Under the pieces are notes generated by a model that saw only the letters and a program-made list of their open reading frames with translations, ran no database searches and was not told where the DNA came from. Shown here in pieces: positions 23,615-33,902 of a stretch of DNA of 64,000 nucleotides. Both the position numbers and the translations under genes were made by a program. Within the stretch, counting starts at the first letter, position 1. Each line of letters starts with the position of its first letter. The stretch comes from Cyanophora paradoxa (taxonomy: Eukaryota; Glaucocystophyceae; Cyanophorales; Cyanophoraceae), in NCBI GenBank assembly GCA_004431415.1, contig QPMI01000526.1, positions 124,001 to 188,000 of the forward strand, given 5' to 3'.

Positions 23615-24582
23615 TCACAATGACCGCTCAAGACGTCGACGCACCATGGCCACCACGTCTTGAGCGGCCGCGACAATGGCCTCCTCGGCGCGCCTGCGTT
23701 TCTCCGTCTCCTCGTCGAGCGCCCGCTCCGCATCCGCGAGTTTCTCGAGGGCCTCACTCGCCTCCTCCTCCGCTTTTGCCAAGCGCTCGATTATGGAGGG
23801 CACTTCGCTGGCAAGCTGCTCCGCAATTCCCGCGCGGCTCTCAGCCTCACGGATCGCGTACTCCGCCGCCGCCAGGCGCTCGCGCATCGCAGCGGTCTCC
23901 AAATCGCTCTGCGTGGGGTTTTAGGGCTTCGGCACCAATTCGTTATTATTAAAGGCAGATTATGGAGGGCACTTTGTGGGCGCGATCCTCCGCAATTCCC
24001 GCGCGGCTCTCAGCCTCACGGATCGCGTCCTCCGCCGCCGCCAGGCGCTCGCGCATCGCAGCGGTCTCCAAATCGCTCTGCGTGGGGGTTAAGGGCTTCG
24101 GCCTCAATTTCGCAAGTGAAATTCAGGAGGGCACTTTGCGGGCGAGCTCCTCCGCAATTTCCGCGCGGCTCTCAGCCCCACTGATCGCGTCCGCTGCCAC
24201 CGCCAGGCGCTCGCGCATCGCAGCCTTCTCCAGATCGCTCTACGTGCACGTGGGGATGCGATCTCGAGCTCGGATTTCGGCGCAATCGCAAGCTGGAATA
24301 TTTATGGATTCATGACTATGCGCATGCGCACCGTTCGAGCCGCGATCTCGGCCTTATCAGCGCGGCTCCTCTCTTCTTCAATCTGCTTCTCATATACCTG
24401 TCGCGCATTCGACTTTTGATCGCGGTACGTCGCGAAAACGTTTAAATTCAGTGGCGCACGGTACGAGCTTCGCGCGCCGTTGCGGCCGCCGCTGAGCCGA
24501 TCGAAGTGCTCACAGCGGCGAGCAGGATGGAGATCTCTTCGTCCGCGGGCGCTCGATGATCAAGGCTGTCGACGAGCACCAT
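23615..24582 (-). CDS. coiled-coil protein made from tandemly duplicated exons
   Basis: The start is ATG at 24,582 (MVLVDSLDHRAPADEEISIL). A second exon near 24,330-24,420 reads YEKQIEEERSRADKAEIA. Three homologous exons follow: 24,135-24,239 and 23,973-24,077 (105 nt, 35 codons, phase 0) and the last exon 23,615-23,908. Each begins SDLE-[KT]-AAMRERLA. The last exon reads on through EEASEALEKLADAERALDEE and ends RRRLERSL. The whole protein is predicted to be a long Glu/Ala/Arg coiled coil with no catalytic motif, so a structural or dimerising role is inferred. It starts 286 bp from the divergent ADP-ribosyltransferase at 24,869. The exon at 24.33 kb needs a splice I could not fix precisely. 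Confidence 0.65.
23624..23669. repeat. inverted repeat at the 3' end of the coiled-coil gene
   Basis: The arms CCGCTCAAGACGT (23,624-23,636) and ACGTCTTGAGCGG (about 23,657-23,669) are complementary around a CCATGG centre. They overlap the last codons of the coiled-coil gene and could fold in the mRNA 3' end. Confidence 0.7.
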
Positions 24583-24868
24583 GATAAGGAGAAGACGAAG
24601 AAGATTGAAGGAAGCCGATATCTAGAGGCCTGAGCTCGAGGGCGAAATGGAGAAACGCAAACGTATATATGGTAATGACGCACGCGCGCGGGCAAAATGT
24701 GTGTAAAGCCTGGAGAGGAAAATTCGAAGGCCTCCCTCAATTTCGCGGGCCACGCCCATGCGCATGCATATGCACGCGTACGCCTCGATCCTCACCAGCG
24801 TAATATTTCATTGCAATTGTTTGCTTCTCAGCCGACTCGCGGCGAAAGACCAGTCGTTTATTGAAATC

Positions 24869-26388
24869 ATGGCAACGTGTGCTGCTTCTGGTTGCACGCG
24901 CCCGCCTTACGCCGGCCATCCATTCTGCGGCGTGACCTGCGCCATCAAAAGCCTGAACCAGCCAGGTACAGCATAATTCCCGCAAACAGCCTGCGAATCA
25001 CCGCGGACTGCGAATTGCATGCGGCGCGGCTCATTTTCCTTCTAGTGCCGGCGGGGCTTCAGTGCTTGCTCCAGGACTGCTCCCGGCCGCTCAGCAAGCG
25101 GAGCAGCGGGCGCCTGAACGACTTTTGTTCCAAGGCCTGCTGTGCGCGCTGCTCATGACTTCGACGTTTTCTCAAGGCGCCCGGCAGCGCCTTTTTTAAA
25201 GTTTTCGACTGATCGGGGCTCTCCCTGGCGTATGCGCCGCGGCGCAGTCGATCGTTCGTTGCAGGCCTTTCCGCAGCACAAGGACGCGGCCTCCGGTGAG
25301 GGTTTAAAATTTAGCATCCCTTTGATTACTATCGAATATCGATCGCGATATCGTTCAATCGGATATCTGATCGAAAGAATTTCGAACAGGAACGCTAATC
25401 GTGGCTCTCGGTACGCAGCACCCGCTATTCGCGAGCGTCCACGCACAGGTTCGAATTCGCGAGCTCAGCGGCTGCATTGCAAATAATAATATATATATCA
25501 ATGAGAATTTGGATTCGCGCACGTACAGCTCCAGAAAACCGGCGTCGCCGCGGCGAACGTGCGCGCCGTCATGGCTGTCTTCCCCGGGCCAGCCATCGTC
25601 AACCGGCGCGCATGCAGCCCTGCAGGCTCTCGCTCACTCTCGCTCCGATTCGGCTCTCATCCCGCGGCTGCCCGCAGGTACAAGCAGCACCTCGCGCGTG
25701 TAGGCGCGACGACGGAAGAGCGCTGCTTCCACGGCTGCCGCACCGTCGCGTGCAAGATCGGCGATGGCGGCAACCTCGCGCCCTGCGCCTCCGCGGCCTG
25801 CAACCTCTGCAGGCGATTCTGCATCGCCTCTCCAATCCAGATCTAGTTATATATATATATATATAGATGTGTCCGATGACTTAATTTGCGCCGCAGCATT
25901 CTCAAGGTGGGCTTCCTTATCGAGCGCGCGAGGTCTGGGAGGGGCATCTGGTTCGCCCGCGACGCGAGCTACTCGAACAGCGGATACGCGGCTGCGACGC
26001 AGTGGGCGTCTGCCGGCGGCGCCGCCGTCAAGTATCTTTTCGTCGTAAAGGCTTGCAAATATTAATGGCCTTGGCCGCCCGCCGCGCTTTAATTTCTGTA
26101 CTACGGTATAATTAGAAGCCCGCTGTAGGATAAAGGCGAGGGAACTAGGTCCTCGCGGGTTTGGCGGGGGCACTAGGCGTGCTTCCGTTCAAGAAGCGGC
26201 GGCTTCCCCCATCCCCATATACATTAATATTACCGCCCGCCTCGCTTTAGAAGCCCCCTCATCATGACGACCGTCGGACGCGATCGATATCGCAGGTCGC
26301 CACCGGGGGCGCGACTGTCAACGGGCGCGTCGTCGTCGCGGGCGTTAACGACGCCGCCCTCCCGACCTACCTCGTCGCGTACTCGTGA
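24869..26388 (+). CDS. PARP-fold ADP-ribosyltransferase-like protein with twin Cys motifs; divergent active site
   Basis: Exon 1 (24,869-24,965) encodes MATCAASGCTRPPYAGHPFC with Cys spacing C-x4-C-x10-C-x3-C. Exon 2 adds C-x4-C-x15-C-x3-C (CLLQDCSRPL to DFCSKAC). The C-terminal PARP catalytic fold is assembled from LIVALGTQHPLFASVHAQ, NVRAVMAVFPGPAIVNR (25,558), YKQHLARVGATTEERCFHGC, CASAACNLC, joined through a GC donor to SILKVGFLIERARSGRG, IWFARDASYSNSGYA, and finally VVVAGVNDAALPTYLVAYS, stop at 26,386. PARPs transfer ADP-ribose from NAD+ to protein or nucleic acid. The usual triad is His-Tyr-Glu. Here His is present (CFHGC), Trp stands at the Tyr position (GIWFA) and no Glu is at the expected site, so it is more likely a mono-ADP-ribosyltransferase or an inactive NAD+ binder. 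Its sister is at 26.87-28.67 kb. Confidence 0.75.
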
Positions 26389-26869
26389 GCCTGCCGCAGT
26401 CACTGAGTGTAGTAAGATAACTGAGCGCAAGCCGCTGAGCGCTCGGCCGCATTGCTGGATATGTTCTATAATGGCAATTGAAAATCGAAAAAAGGCCAAG
26501 ACTCTGTCTACAGGCTCTTAGCAGTGCTCGGCCGCTTTTTTGGCTCAAGCTTTGGCTCAAGCTTACGAACGTGGCCATGGGCCAGGCGCCAGTGCAGCCC
26601 ATGCCACCAGCTGAATGGCAATGATGGCAATCCCATGTGCATGTGCAGCCCACTCTAGACACCAATAGGCCTTGCCCCATGCATATGGCCAATATTCTTA
26701 CACATCGAAGGATTCAATTATTTAATAAAATACAGGATTCCTAATAGCACACATTGAAGGATTCAATTATTTAATAAATTACACGGCTCCGCACGCGCGC
26801 GCCCATTCTCGCCTTGCTTCGAGGCCTCCAAGCCTAGGCCTCCTTGCAATTGCAATCGGCAGCGAGGCT
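26389..26869. other. short intergenic region between convergent ADP-ribosyltransferase genes
   Basis: The region contains CCATGGGC palindromes near 26,575 and a direct repeat (below). No exon is seen. It should contain the 3' untranslated regions of both flanking genes. Confidence 0.4.
26699..26790 (+). repeat. direct repeat of about 33 bp
   Basis: The units at 26,701-26,733 and 26,752-26,784 share GAAGGATTCAATTATTTAAT with flanking CACAT and TACA. They are AT-rich and lie in the interval between the two convergent PARP-like genes. Confidence 0.8.
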
Positions 26870-28671
26870 CTACGCCTCTTTGAAAAAGACGACGGCGACG
26901 GGCAGCACCGCCTCGGCCCGATAGACCGCCCACTGCGCGCGCAAAGCTCAGGCAGGATTGAGGTTTTCGCAGGCCGGATCAGGATATTCGCAGGCTAAAT
27001 TGGACTTTTTGCAGGAAAGACTGGGCTTTTTGCAGGCAGGATTAGGCTTTTTGCAAGTCGAATTAGGCTTTTTTCGCGGGCCGGATTAGGCTTTTCGCGG
27101 GGCAGACTAGGCTTTTTGCAGGCCGGATTAAGCTTTTCGCATGCTGGGTTTGGATTTTCGCAGGCCGGATTAGAGTGTTTCGCAAGCCGGATTAGGCTTT
27201 TCGCAGGCGCGATTACGCTTTTTCGCAGGCAAGATTACGCTTGTGGCAGACAGGGTTAGGGTTTTCAAATTCGCGAGGTCTTTAAATTCGCGAGCCTCGG
27301 AGGCGCGAGCCGCTGAGCTGGGGTTCGGACTCGGGATCCAGCTCAGCGGACCTCGGGGTAGTTCAGGCGGCTCCCGTTCCCCACTTCGCCTTTGACCTGC
27401 GCAGTTGACATTGATCATGAGGGTCTTAGCTGAAATTTACTCCATGAAGCAAAGAGTGGAAGCGGGCTTGCACCGAGTGGAAGCCGGCGGGGATCTCGGC
27501 GGGCGTCATGTTGGGCCGGTCCTGGTGGAGGACCCAAGGCCGCCCGACCGCCACGCGGCACCGCACCATGCACCGCACCGTTCCTCTCACGCCCTTCATC
27601 GCCAGGGGGTAGTCGAACGCCTTCGAGGAGTGGTTGCACGTGTAGATCGCGCGGCCTGGGCTCGAAGATTTTGCTCATAATCATCTCGATATTAATATTG
27701 TATTATATATTGAAGCCGAGCACCCCATCCGTACTGCGGGTGGACGGTGGCTCGTGACAGATCAAAGCCCGTGGTGATGATGGAGCACAAAGCGCAGCCC
27801 GCCGCCGCATCGCATCTGCCGGCGAGATGATTATAAGATGGTATATACGTAGTCTGCCCCCGTGCCGCTCTCCCGCTTCGTGCGGACAATGCGAAAATGA
27901 AAATAAATCAAAGTTCGATTCGGGCTCACTGCAGCAATGCTCCCACGGAGCACTTCGTCGGGGCACCGTGCCAGAGAAGCTTCTGCACGCGCGTTAACAT
28001 ACGGAGAGTCAGAATATATATTCTTAAGCTTGATATTGTACGATCGCGAGGGGTCATAAGCGACCTGCGTCGCGTCACCGATGCCCGTCTGGTACGCTTT
28101 GTACGATTTCTTTGCTTGACCGTTGCGAATCGAGAAGCACGCGACGATCTGCACCGCCGAGAACGCTCCTTTGACCCAGTCGGACTGCATCTGCTGCAGG
28201 AGCTGTTGCGTCGTGGGCGAATCGCTCGCGAACGAGACTTGAATTGCGAGCGAAGGCGTCGCAATCGGTTGGGCTGATGAAGCGAGTCACGCGAGAAGAT
28301 TTATTTCAAACCTCAACGAAACCAAGCTTTTAATTAATAAACTAGTCGAGCGCCGAGAAATTACCTGCCAAGGCGCACGTCTTCGAGCAAAAATCGTGCG
28401 GCTTGCCGGACGAGGAGACGAAACGGACGCGCTCGCAGCCCGCACGCGAGCACTTCGAGCCCTCGGGCACCACATCTGCGAGGGGTTATAACTATCGAGG
28501 TCGTAATCGTGAGAGCGCGTGACTAAGAGCTCGCGATCAATCGAGAGAGCACGCGACGGGAGCCCGTGCACCGAGCGCGACCGCAGCGCGATTTGCGCAC
28601 GACTTGCCGCAGTACTGGTGCCCCACGAACGACGGCTTCACGCATCCAGGCGCCGCGCATGTGCCCGTCAT
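26870..28671 (-). CDS. PARP-fold ADP-ribosyltransferase with twin Cys motifs and intact His-Tyr-Glu triad
   Basis: ATG at 28,671 begins MTGTCAAPGCVKPSFVGHQY, giving C-x4-C-x10-C-x3-C. The next exon (about 28,365-28,475) gives C-x4-C-x15-C-x3-C (CSRAGC to DFCSKTC). Both spacings match the sister gene exactly and suggest paired zinc sites. The catalytic fold then reads FSAVQIVACFSIRNGQ (about 28,140), KLLWHGAPTKC (27,950; catalytic His), CALCSIITTGFD, YGWG joined to RAIYTCNHSSKAFDYP (about 27,640; Tyr), HSVQ, GEVGNGSRLNYPE (about 27,360; Glu), and after a long repeat-filled intron WAVYRAEAVLPVAVVFF, stop at 26,870. The His-Tyr-Glu arrangement is that of active PARPs and predicts NAD+-dependent ADP-ribosylation, with mono- or polymer product undecided. 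One donor in this path appears to be GC type. It is convergent with its sister and divergent from the CBM20-NADAR gene. Confidence 0.78.
26945..27268. repeat. minisatellite with TTAGGCTTTT core inside the last ADP-ribosyltransferase intron
   Basis: About fifteen imperfect copies of a 20-22 bp unit (consensus GCAGGCCGGATTAGGCTTTT), ending in GGGTTAGGGTTTTC. It lies between the exon carrying the catalytic Glu (about 27,360) and the last exon (about 26,935-26,870) of the minus-strand gene. The unit is telomere-like in flavour (TTAGG) but degenerate and interstitial. Confidence 0.85.
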
Positions 28672-29474
28672 GTCTGCAGGCACACGTTACTATTTATTTC
28701 GGTTCCCGTTTAGTCGATGCATATGTCGACGTTTTCGATCGAGAATCATCCTACAGCCAGGCCTGTTTCATGTTTTCCCCTCACATAAGTGTGCCGCAGT
28801 GCACTTCTGAGCTCGGTGCCGCGGCCTGCCTCCTCTATTTATATGTCTACAGCTCTAGATATATATGTATATATAGAGCTATGCATATTGACCGTCGGAC
28901 GTCCAAGTACTTTTGCTGGAACTGCATGCGCAGTTGTGCCCCCTCGCCTGGCCTATCTCTCCTCTCTGTTCTTCGCGATCGTTCGCTGTTCGGATTTATT
29001 TCGGTTCCCGTTTAGTCGATGCATATACATGTCGACGTCCGACGTCGACGTCCGAACTTGTTTCATTTTCCCCCCTTCCTGGCACGGTCTGCTGGCACGC
29101 ACTACTCTGTTATTTCGGTTCAGGATCATCCTGTTTCATGTTTTCCTCTCGCGTACGCGTGCCTCCCTGAATATATATCGATATCTATGGCCTATAGATC
29201 GCTGGGCGCCGGCCCTCTCTAAATGTCTAAATGGACATATGCATGCATCTATATAACGTCTGTATAACGTCCAAACTATTTTGCTGTATATAAACTATAT
29301 TAATTCTATTTTGTTTTGGTGAATTACCGGCCACAGTCTCTAGACACCAGCACTATATTAATTCTAACTTGCTCCCTGTTATATCTATATATCTCTGTTC
29401 GTTCGTCTAACTCTCCATATCTTCGCGCTGTTCGGATTCCGCGCGCGCCCCAGACCGTCGGACGCGCGCTCAGC
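28672..29474. promoter_or_regulatory. divergent intergenic region with a threefold repeat
   Basis: This 0.8-kb region lies between the start codons of the ADP-ribosyltransferase (-) and the CBM20-NADAR gene (+). A block beginning TTATTTCGGTTCCCGTTTAG, continuing to CGATGCATAT and GTCGACGT, and ending GTTTCATGTTTTCC, occurs at 28,692-28,782 and 28,994-29,075. A shortened copy lies at 29,110-29,152. A further CTCTGTTCxTTCG...CGCTGTTCGG motif occurs near 28,958-28,993 and 29,392-29,437. Shared upstream elements could co-regulate the pair. No experimentally known site is recognised. Confidence 0.5.
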
Positions 29475-32400
29475 ATGGCTGCGCATGCAGCGGCTCGAGC
29501 TCCGGATCCCGAAGTCGCGGTCAGCTCTTCCGGCACCGTGGCACCGCGCGCCCTCTGCTGGACGGCGCGCGCGCTCTCTCCCCAAATTAAATGGTCCGCG
29601 CGCAAACCGCAGGTTCACGTGAACGTGGCTGCCGCCACGAAATGGGGGCAGCGCATTTTCATCCACGGGCGATGCTCTGAGGCGCCCGGTAAGGATTATT
29701 TCAAGGAGATGAAGATCCAGGGAGGAGAGCACTATCCGTGAGATCTTTTGAATCAAAATTACAGCGCTCTTTTTTCTAGTGTTGATTTGTTCGGGCAGGG
29801 CGAAGAATGTCTGGTCGGTGAGCTTGAGGCTCACACCCGAGAGCCTCGGGATTGGTACTTCTAATTATCGTCACGCGCGATTCTCGTTTCGTGTGCGTAA
29901 TCGCGCGCTCCTAGCAAGTGAGCGCTCCGAGGCTCCGCGGCCCGCAACTGCATCCGCAGTTCGTCACATGCTTCGACGTCGCTCGAAGCCCACAGATCGT
30001 CCACGCGGAGCCCATCGAGGCTTTCGAATCACGCCAGCTGCCCCATGGCCACTCCCTTGGAAGCCTCGCGGGCTGTACCGTTCGCGTGGAGAGCATCTAT
30101 ATGCCGACAGGTTTGCGGCTTTAACTTTTGATTCAATTTGTGGCAAGGGAATGTGGCAATCGTAAAATCAATGCCGCAGTCGCAGAAGTGCACTCGAACA
30201 ATCCGAATTTCAAGGATCTTTTCTCCCTGGACGTCGTGTGCCTAGGCCTTTATCACTTTTCATCTGCGGTTAACCTTCGAATCCATGATCGAATCCTTCG
30301 AAACGCGACAGCCCTGCACGGTGTCCGTGCCGCAATTCTTGGCGGTGGGCCGCGAAGTGTTCGTGCACACCGGAGACTTCGATTACGCACCTCTGGACGC
30401 TTGCGCATCGGACCGTGATCAGTGCGTCTCGAGCTAGATCAGAATTCAGAATTTTTCAGCCATTCGCATACCGATGCGCAGAGCTCAAATGTGGAGAGGC
30501 ACGGTGCGAATCAACTTGGGCAATTCCAGCTCCACCCGCGACATCACGGTGAATTAAATTTTGAATATTTATTGATCATGATTCGCAATTGCTTCGCTTG
30601 CGCATAAGCATCCTCTCTGCCAGCTTTGCGCTCGGAGTCGCTCCCGACCTTTGCTTGCAGATTGCGTTGAGGGGAGCGAACGACACTCTTGTGAATATAT
30701 ATGTGCGCGGATATTGATGTTTGAGCGTCGGCCGAATATATAGTGATCCACTCTTTGCTCCCTAGGCGGACCGAAAGCTGCGCCTTGCGCACGCTCCCTC
30801 GGAATTCGGACATGTTGCAATCTGCGCATCTCTTTTTCAAGGTCGCACATGGTTTTATAATTTTGTTTGCCAATTACGAAGCTGAGACTTTCCTGGCCTG
30901 GAATATTAATGGGCAGACGCTGTCCCGGAACTCCGAATGCAGTGCGTGATTCGTACACTCGAAAGCCGAGCGAGGGCAGCAACGGAGAGGGCTCTTCAGT
31001 CGGCGTTGGCAGGCGCTCACGTTACCTGCACATGGAGCGGCTGGGAAAAGGGCAAACCCTATCAATTTCCTGGCGACCGCGAGTCGACCTCTTTCACTTC
31101 AGTCTCCGTGCGCCTCTCTAAGATGTCTGATTTTCAAAGACTGATGTCATCGTTTCATTTTCCGTGCAGGATGTGACCTTTGCTTTGCCATCGTCCACTC
31201 CGGTACGAGAGGAGCGCTTTGTCGAATTTCAGATCAACTGCCCCCGTGCTTTGGCGGGAGATCGCGTAATGTTGACCGGGTCTTGGTTGCCTAATCCTGG
31301 CATACCGCTCACACCTTCGCAGTGGTCTAGTTTTCTTGTTTCTGGCTCGCGTATATAATGGAGTTTTCGCTGAATTTTCGATGCAGGGCCCCAAACGTTT
31401 TCTCAACGAAGATACCAGTGCCAGCCGACGACAAGATGGCTCCCCCTCTGGAATACAAGGTGCTAATTGTCTATGATTTAATCTATAATTATAACAACAT
31501 TGCGCATACGTAGTACCATTTCATCGCGAGAAGTGGATTCAACCGCACAAGCATGCTAACGGGATCGGAGAAGATTTTGCGCATCCTACCTTACGGTGTG
31601 ATGGCCGTCAATGACGGTGTACTCGACGCCCGTGCGCGAATAATATGCTGATATGCCCTGTAGCATCTGCTAATATGCCATCTGCTAATATGCCCTGTAG
31701 CGGAACGGGCAGCCTCCTCACTCGATCCGGCGCTGCTTGCAATTGAGAATTCGAAGGGCAGTTGCACCGTTCACTTTGACGTCACAATGCCATATTTCAC
31801 TCACGTTCAGCCGAGAGACATTGTCTGTATCGAAAGCAATCTCTTCGACAGTAAGCTGTACGGTTATTTAGAGATGCGGCGTTCTGAATCTTCGAGAGAT
31901 CCAGACCGGCCAGCTGCAGGCTTAAGGTGACGTCGACGTGCACTTTCTAAAAACCAATGAATATTAATATATACGTGCCAATAGCATCTTGCAATTAATA
32001 TTGACTCGGATCCGGACTGGGCCGCTGCATGCGCAGCACCTACACGATTTCATTGCCTGTTCATGCCGGCGCAGCTGCTGTCATCAAGTACCAGGTGCTG
32101 ACTTATGCTTATGCACCGTGCAAAGTACGCAATCCAATGATTCAATCAATACATTAATCTCCGTGCGCAGTACGTAATTCTCAGGCGAGGCACATTGGTC
32201 TCTCAACTTCTGTGTGAGCGTGATGCAATTCGCTGCCGAGAAATTGTTGTCCCTCCAAGCGACCAATCGGTCGTCGTTCGCGACGTATATGGTCAATGTC
32301 CGACATCGCCACCTCTGAGTAAGCAATGGCCAAACTAATTATAACCGTCGCGATTAAACGCTGAGCTCTAGATCTTCGGCGCAGAGAGTGAGCGGAGCGA

Positions 32401-33286
32401 AGCTAGCGCTGCTCCCACGCACACGGCTACCTCCCAGATCAGCCGCAAGCAGGACGCGCCGTCTGCTGCTAGCGCTGGATCGAGGGGCTCAAATTCGATC
32501 GCGAAGGACTCGCGATCGGATTTGGGCGAGGCGGGGCCCGTGCATTTCTACAACCGGGGGGAGCCCTACTACGAGTTCACGAACTTCTACGAGGAGGCGC
32601 CTTTCTCCCTCGACGACAAGCGCTGGCGCACCTCCGAGCACTACTTCCAGGTTCGATCGGCTCTAAATCTTGTGGCGGACGTTAGCATGCAGATATAGCG
32701 CCACATAGCGGACGATAGTTGTTCGCTTGCATTGGTTGATTGCATCTGATGCCCGCGGCCGGTGGCGTGGCCATGGCCATGGCAGGCCCAGAAGTTCGTG
32801 AAGAAGAACCCGCGGCTCGCCGCCGCGATCCGCGACTGCTGGACTCCCCGCGAGGCTCTGGAGAAGGCGCGGCAGCCGTGGACCCAGGAGCACATGGACA
32901 AGGACTGGGATGGCCGCCGGGACGCCGTCATGCTCGCTGCTCTCCGCGCCAAGTTCCAGCAGAACGAGAGGATCCGAAAGAAGGTTTATATTTACTGAGC
33001 GGCATCGATTATATTTCGGCTCCTGCAGCTGATCATGAGCGTGACGCGCGCGCAGCTGCTGGGCACGGGCGACCGCGTGCTCGTGGAGCGCACGGCGCTG
33101 GACTCGTACTGGGGCGACGGGCCCACGGGCCTCGGCCAGAACCGCCTCGGCGTCCTCTTGATGCAGGTGCCATCGATTTTGAACTACGTATACATTCCCG
33201 AATTCCAGTCCTTTATTTGCTCGCTGAAATTCGAACAGGTTCGGGACGAGCTAAAGAAGACGTCCACTCCTTCCGGCAGCAAATAG
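29475..33286 (+). CDS. multi-module CBM20-like protein with C-terminal NADAR domain
   Basis: N-terminal modules resemble the starch-binding beta-sandwich CBM20. They read VHVNVAAATKWGQRIFIHG (29,616), CTVSVPQFLAVGREVFVHTG (30,315), MWRGTVRINLG (30,489), VEFQINCPRALAGDRVMLTG (31,220) followed by IPVPADDKMAPPLEYK and YHFIARSGFN (31,400-31,540), then VHFDVTMPYF (31,770), ISLPVHAGAAAVIKYQ and YVILRRG (32,050-32,190). This order of strand motifs, including the conserved E/I-Y/K-Y-K pair, is typical of CBM20. The C-terminal NADAR domain is intact: VHFYNRGEPYYEFTNFYEE and RWRTSEHYFQ (32,540-32,650), AQKFVKKNPRLAAAIRDCW (exon 32,786-32,983), YWGDGPTGLGQNRLGVLLM (33,056-33,166) and the last exon 33,239-33,286. 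NADAR members remove ADP-ribose from guanine. The glycan modules suggest attachment to a polysaccharide or a repurposed sandwich. The start codon and the exons between 29.8 and 31.1 kb are tentative. Confidence 0.75.
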
Positions 33287-33902
33287 CTGATCATGAAGAG
33301 GCTGAAGAATTTCGAACACGTAGATTTTAAATACAGCGAATGCGCCTTGAATACACAAGATCTAGACTAAATTTAGAAGTGTCTTGATTTCTGAATTTCT
33401 ATTTGAAACGTATTACAAATTGATTGAATTTCTGAAACGTACAGATCTAGAGGGCTTACTTCAATTGAATTTGTGAAAAGCTTGTTCTCTCATCTCCGAG
33501 GCTCGCCATCAGACAGAGAGCTCACACATGCACTAGAACCAACCAAGCTATATATACAGCCTGGTAGCTACGCCGCCTACAGCGACGGCTACGGCTAAGC
33601 CGTGTGTGACGGGGCGTGCCCGAGCTGGCGGAGGCGGGCCTCGAGCCGCTCCTTTTCCGCTCATCAATAAATATATATTGCCGCAGTGCAAGCAGAAGAC
33701 AAGAAGCTTTAGTACAAGTAGCACAGAAGTAAGCGACGCCCACATTATAATTATATCTAATACGAGTCTGGGACCAAGCTGCGTATACGCCACCCGCAGC
33801 GCGAGTCGCGGCTACGGCTGCGGCAGTCACGCGTACGGCTAGTCACGACAAGATATAAGCAGAAGATCTGGAAGAAAGTATATACGGATCTGGCAGCTAC
33901 GG
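33287..33902. other. convergent intergenic region with an echo of the coiled-coil C-terminus
   Basis: Between the stop codons of the CBM20-NADAR gene (+) and the coiled-coil gene (-). At 33,609-33,656 it holds a copy of the last coding segment of the minus-strand coiled-coil gene (ERLEARLRQLGHAP), whose genuine copy is at about 33,906-33,950. Flanking TACGGCTACGG-type motifs are duplicated too. No other exon is visible. Confidence 0.55.
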
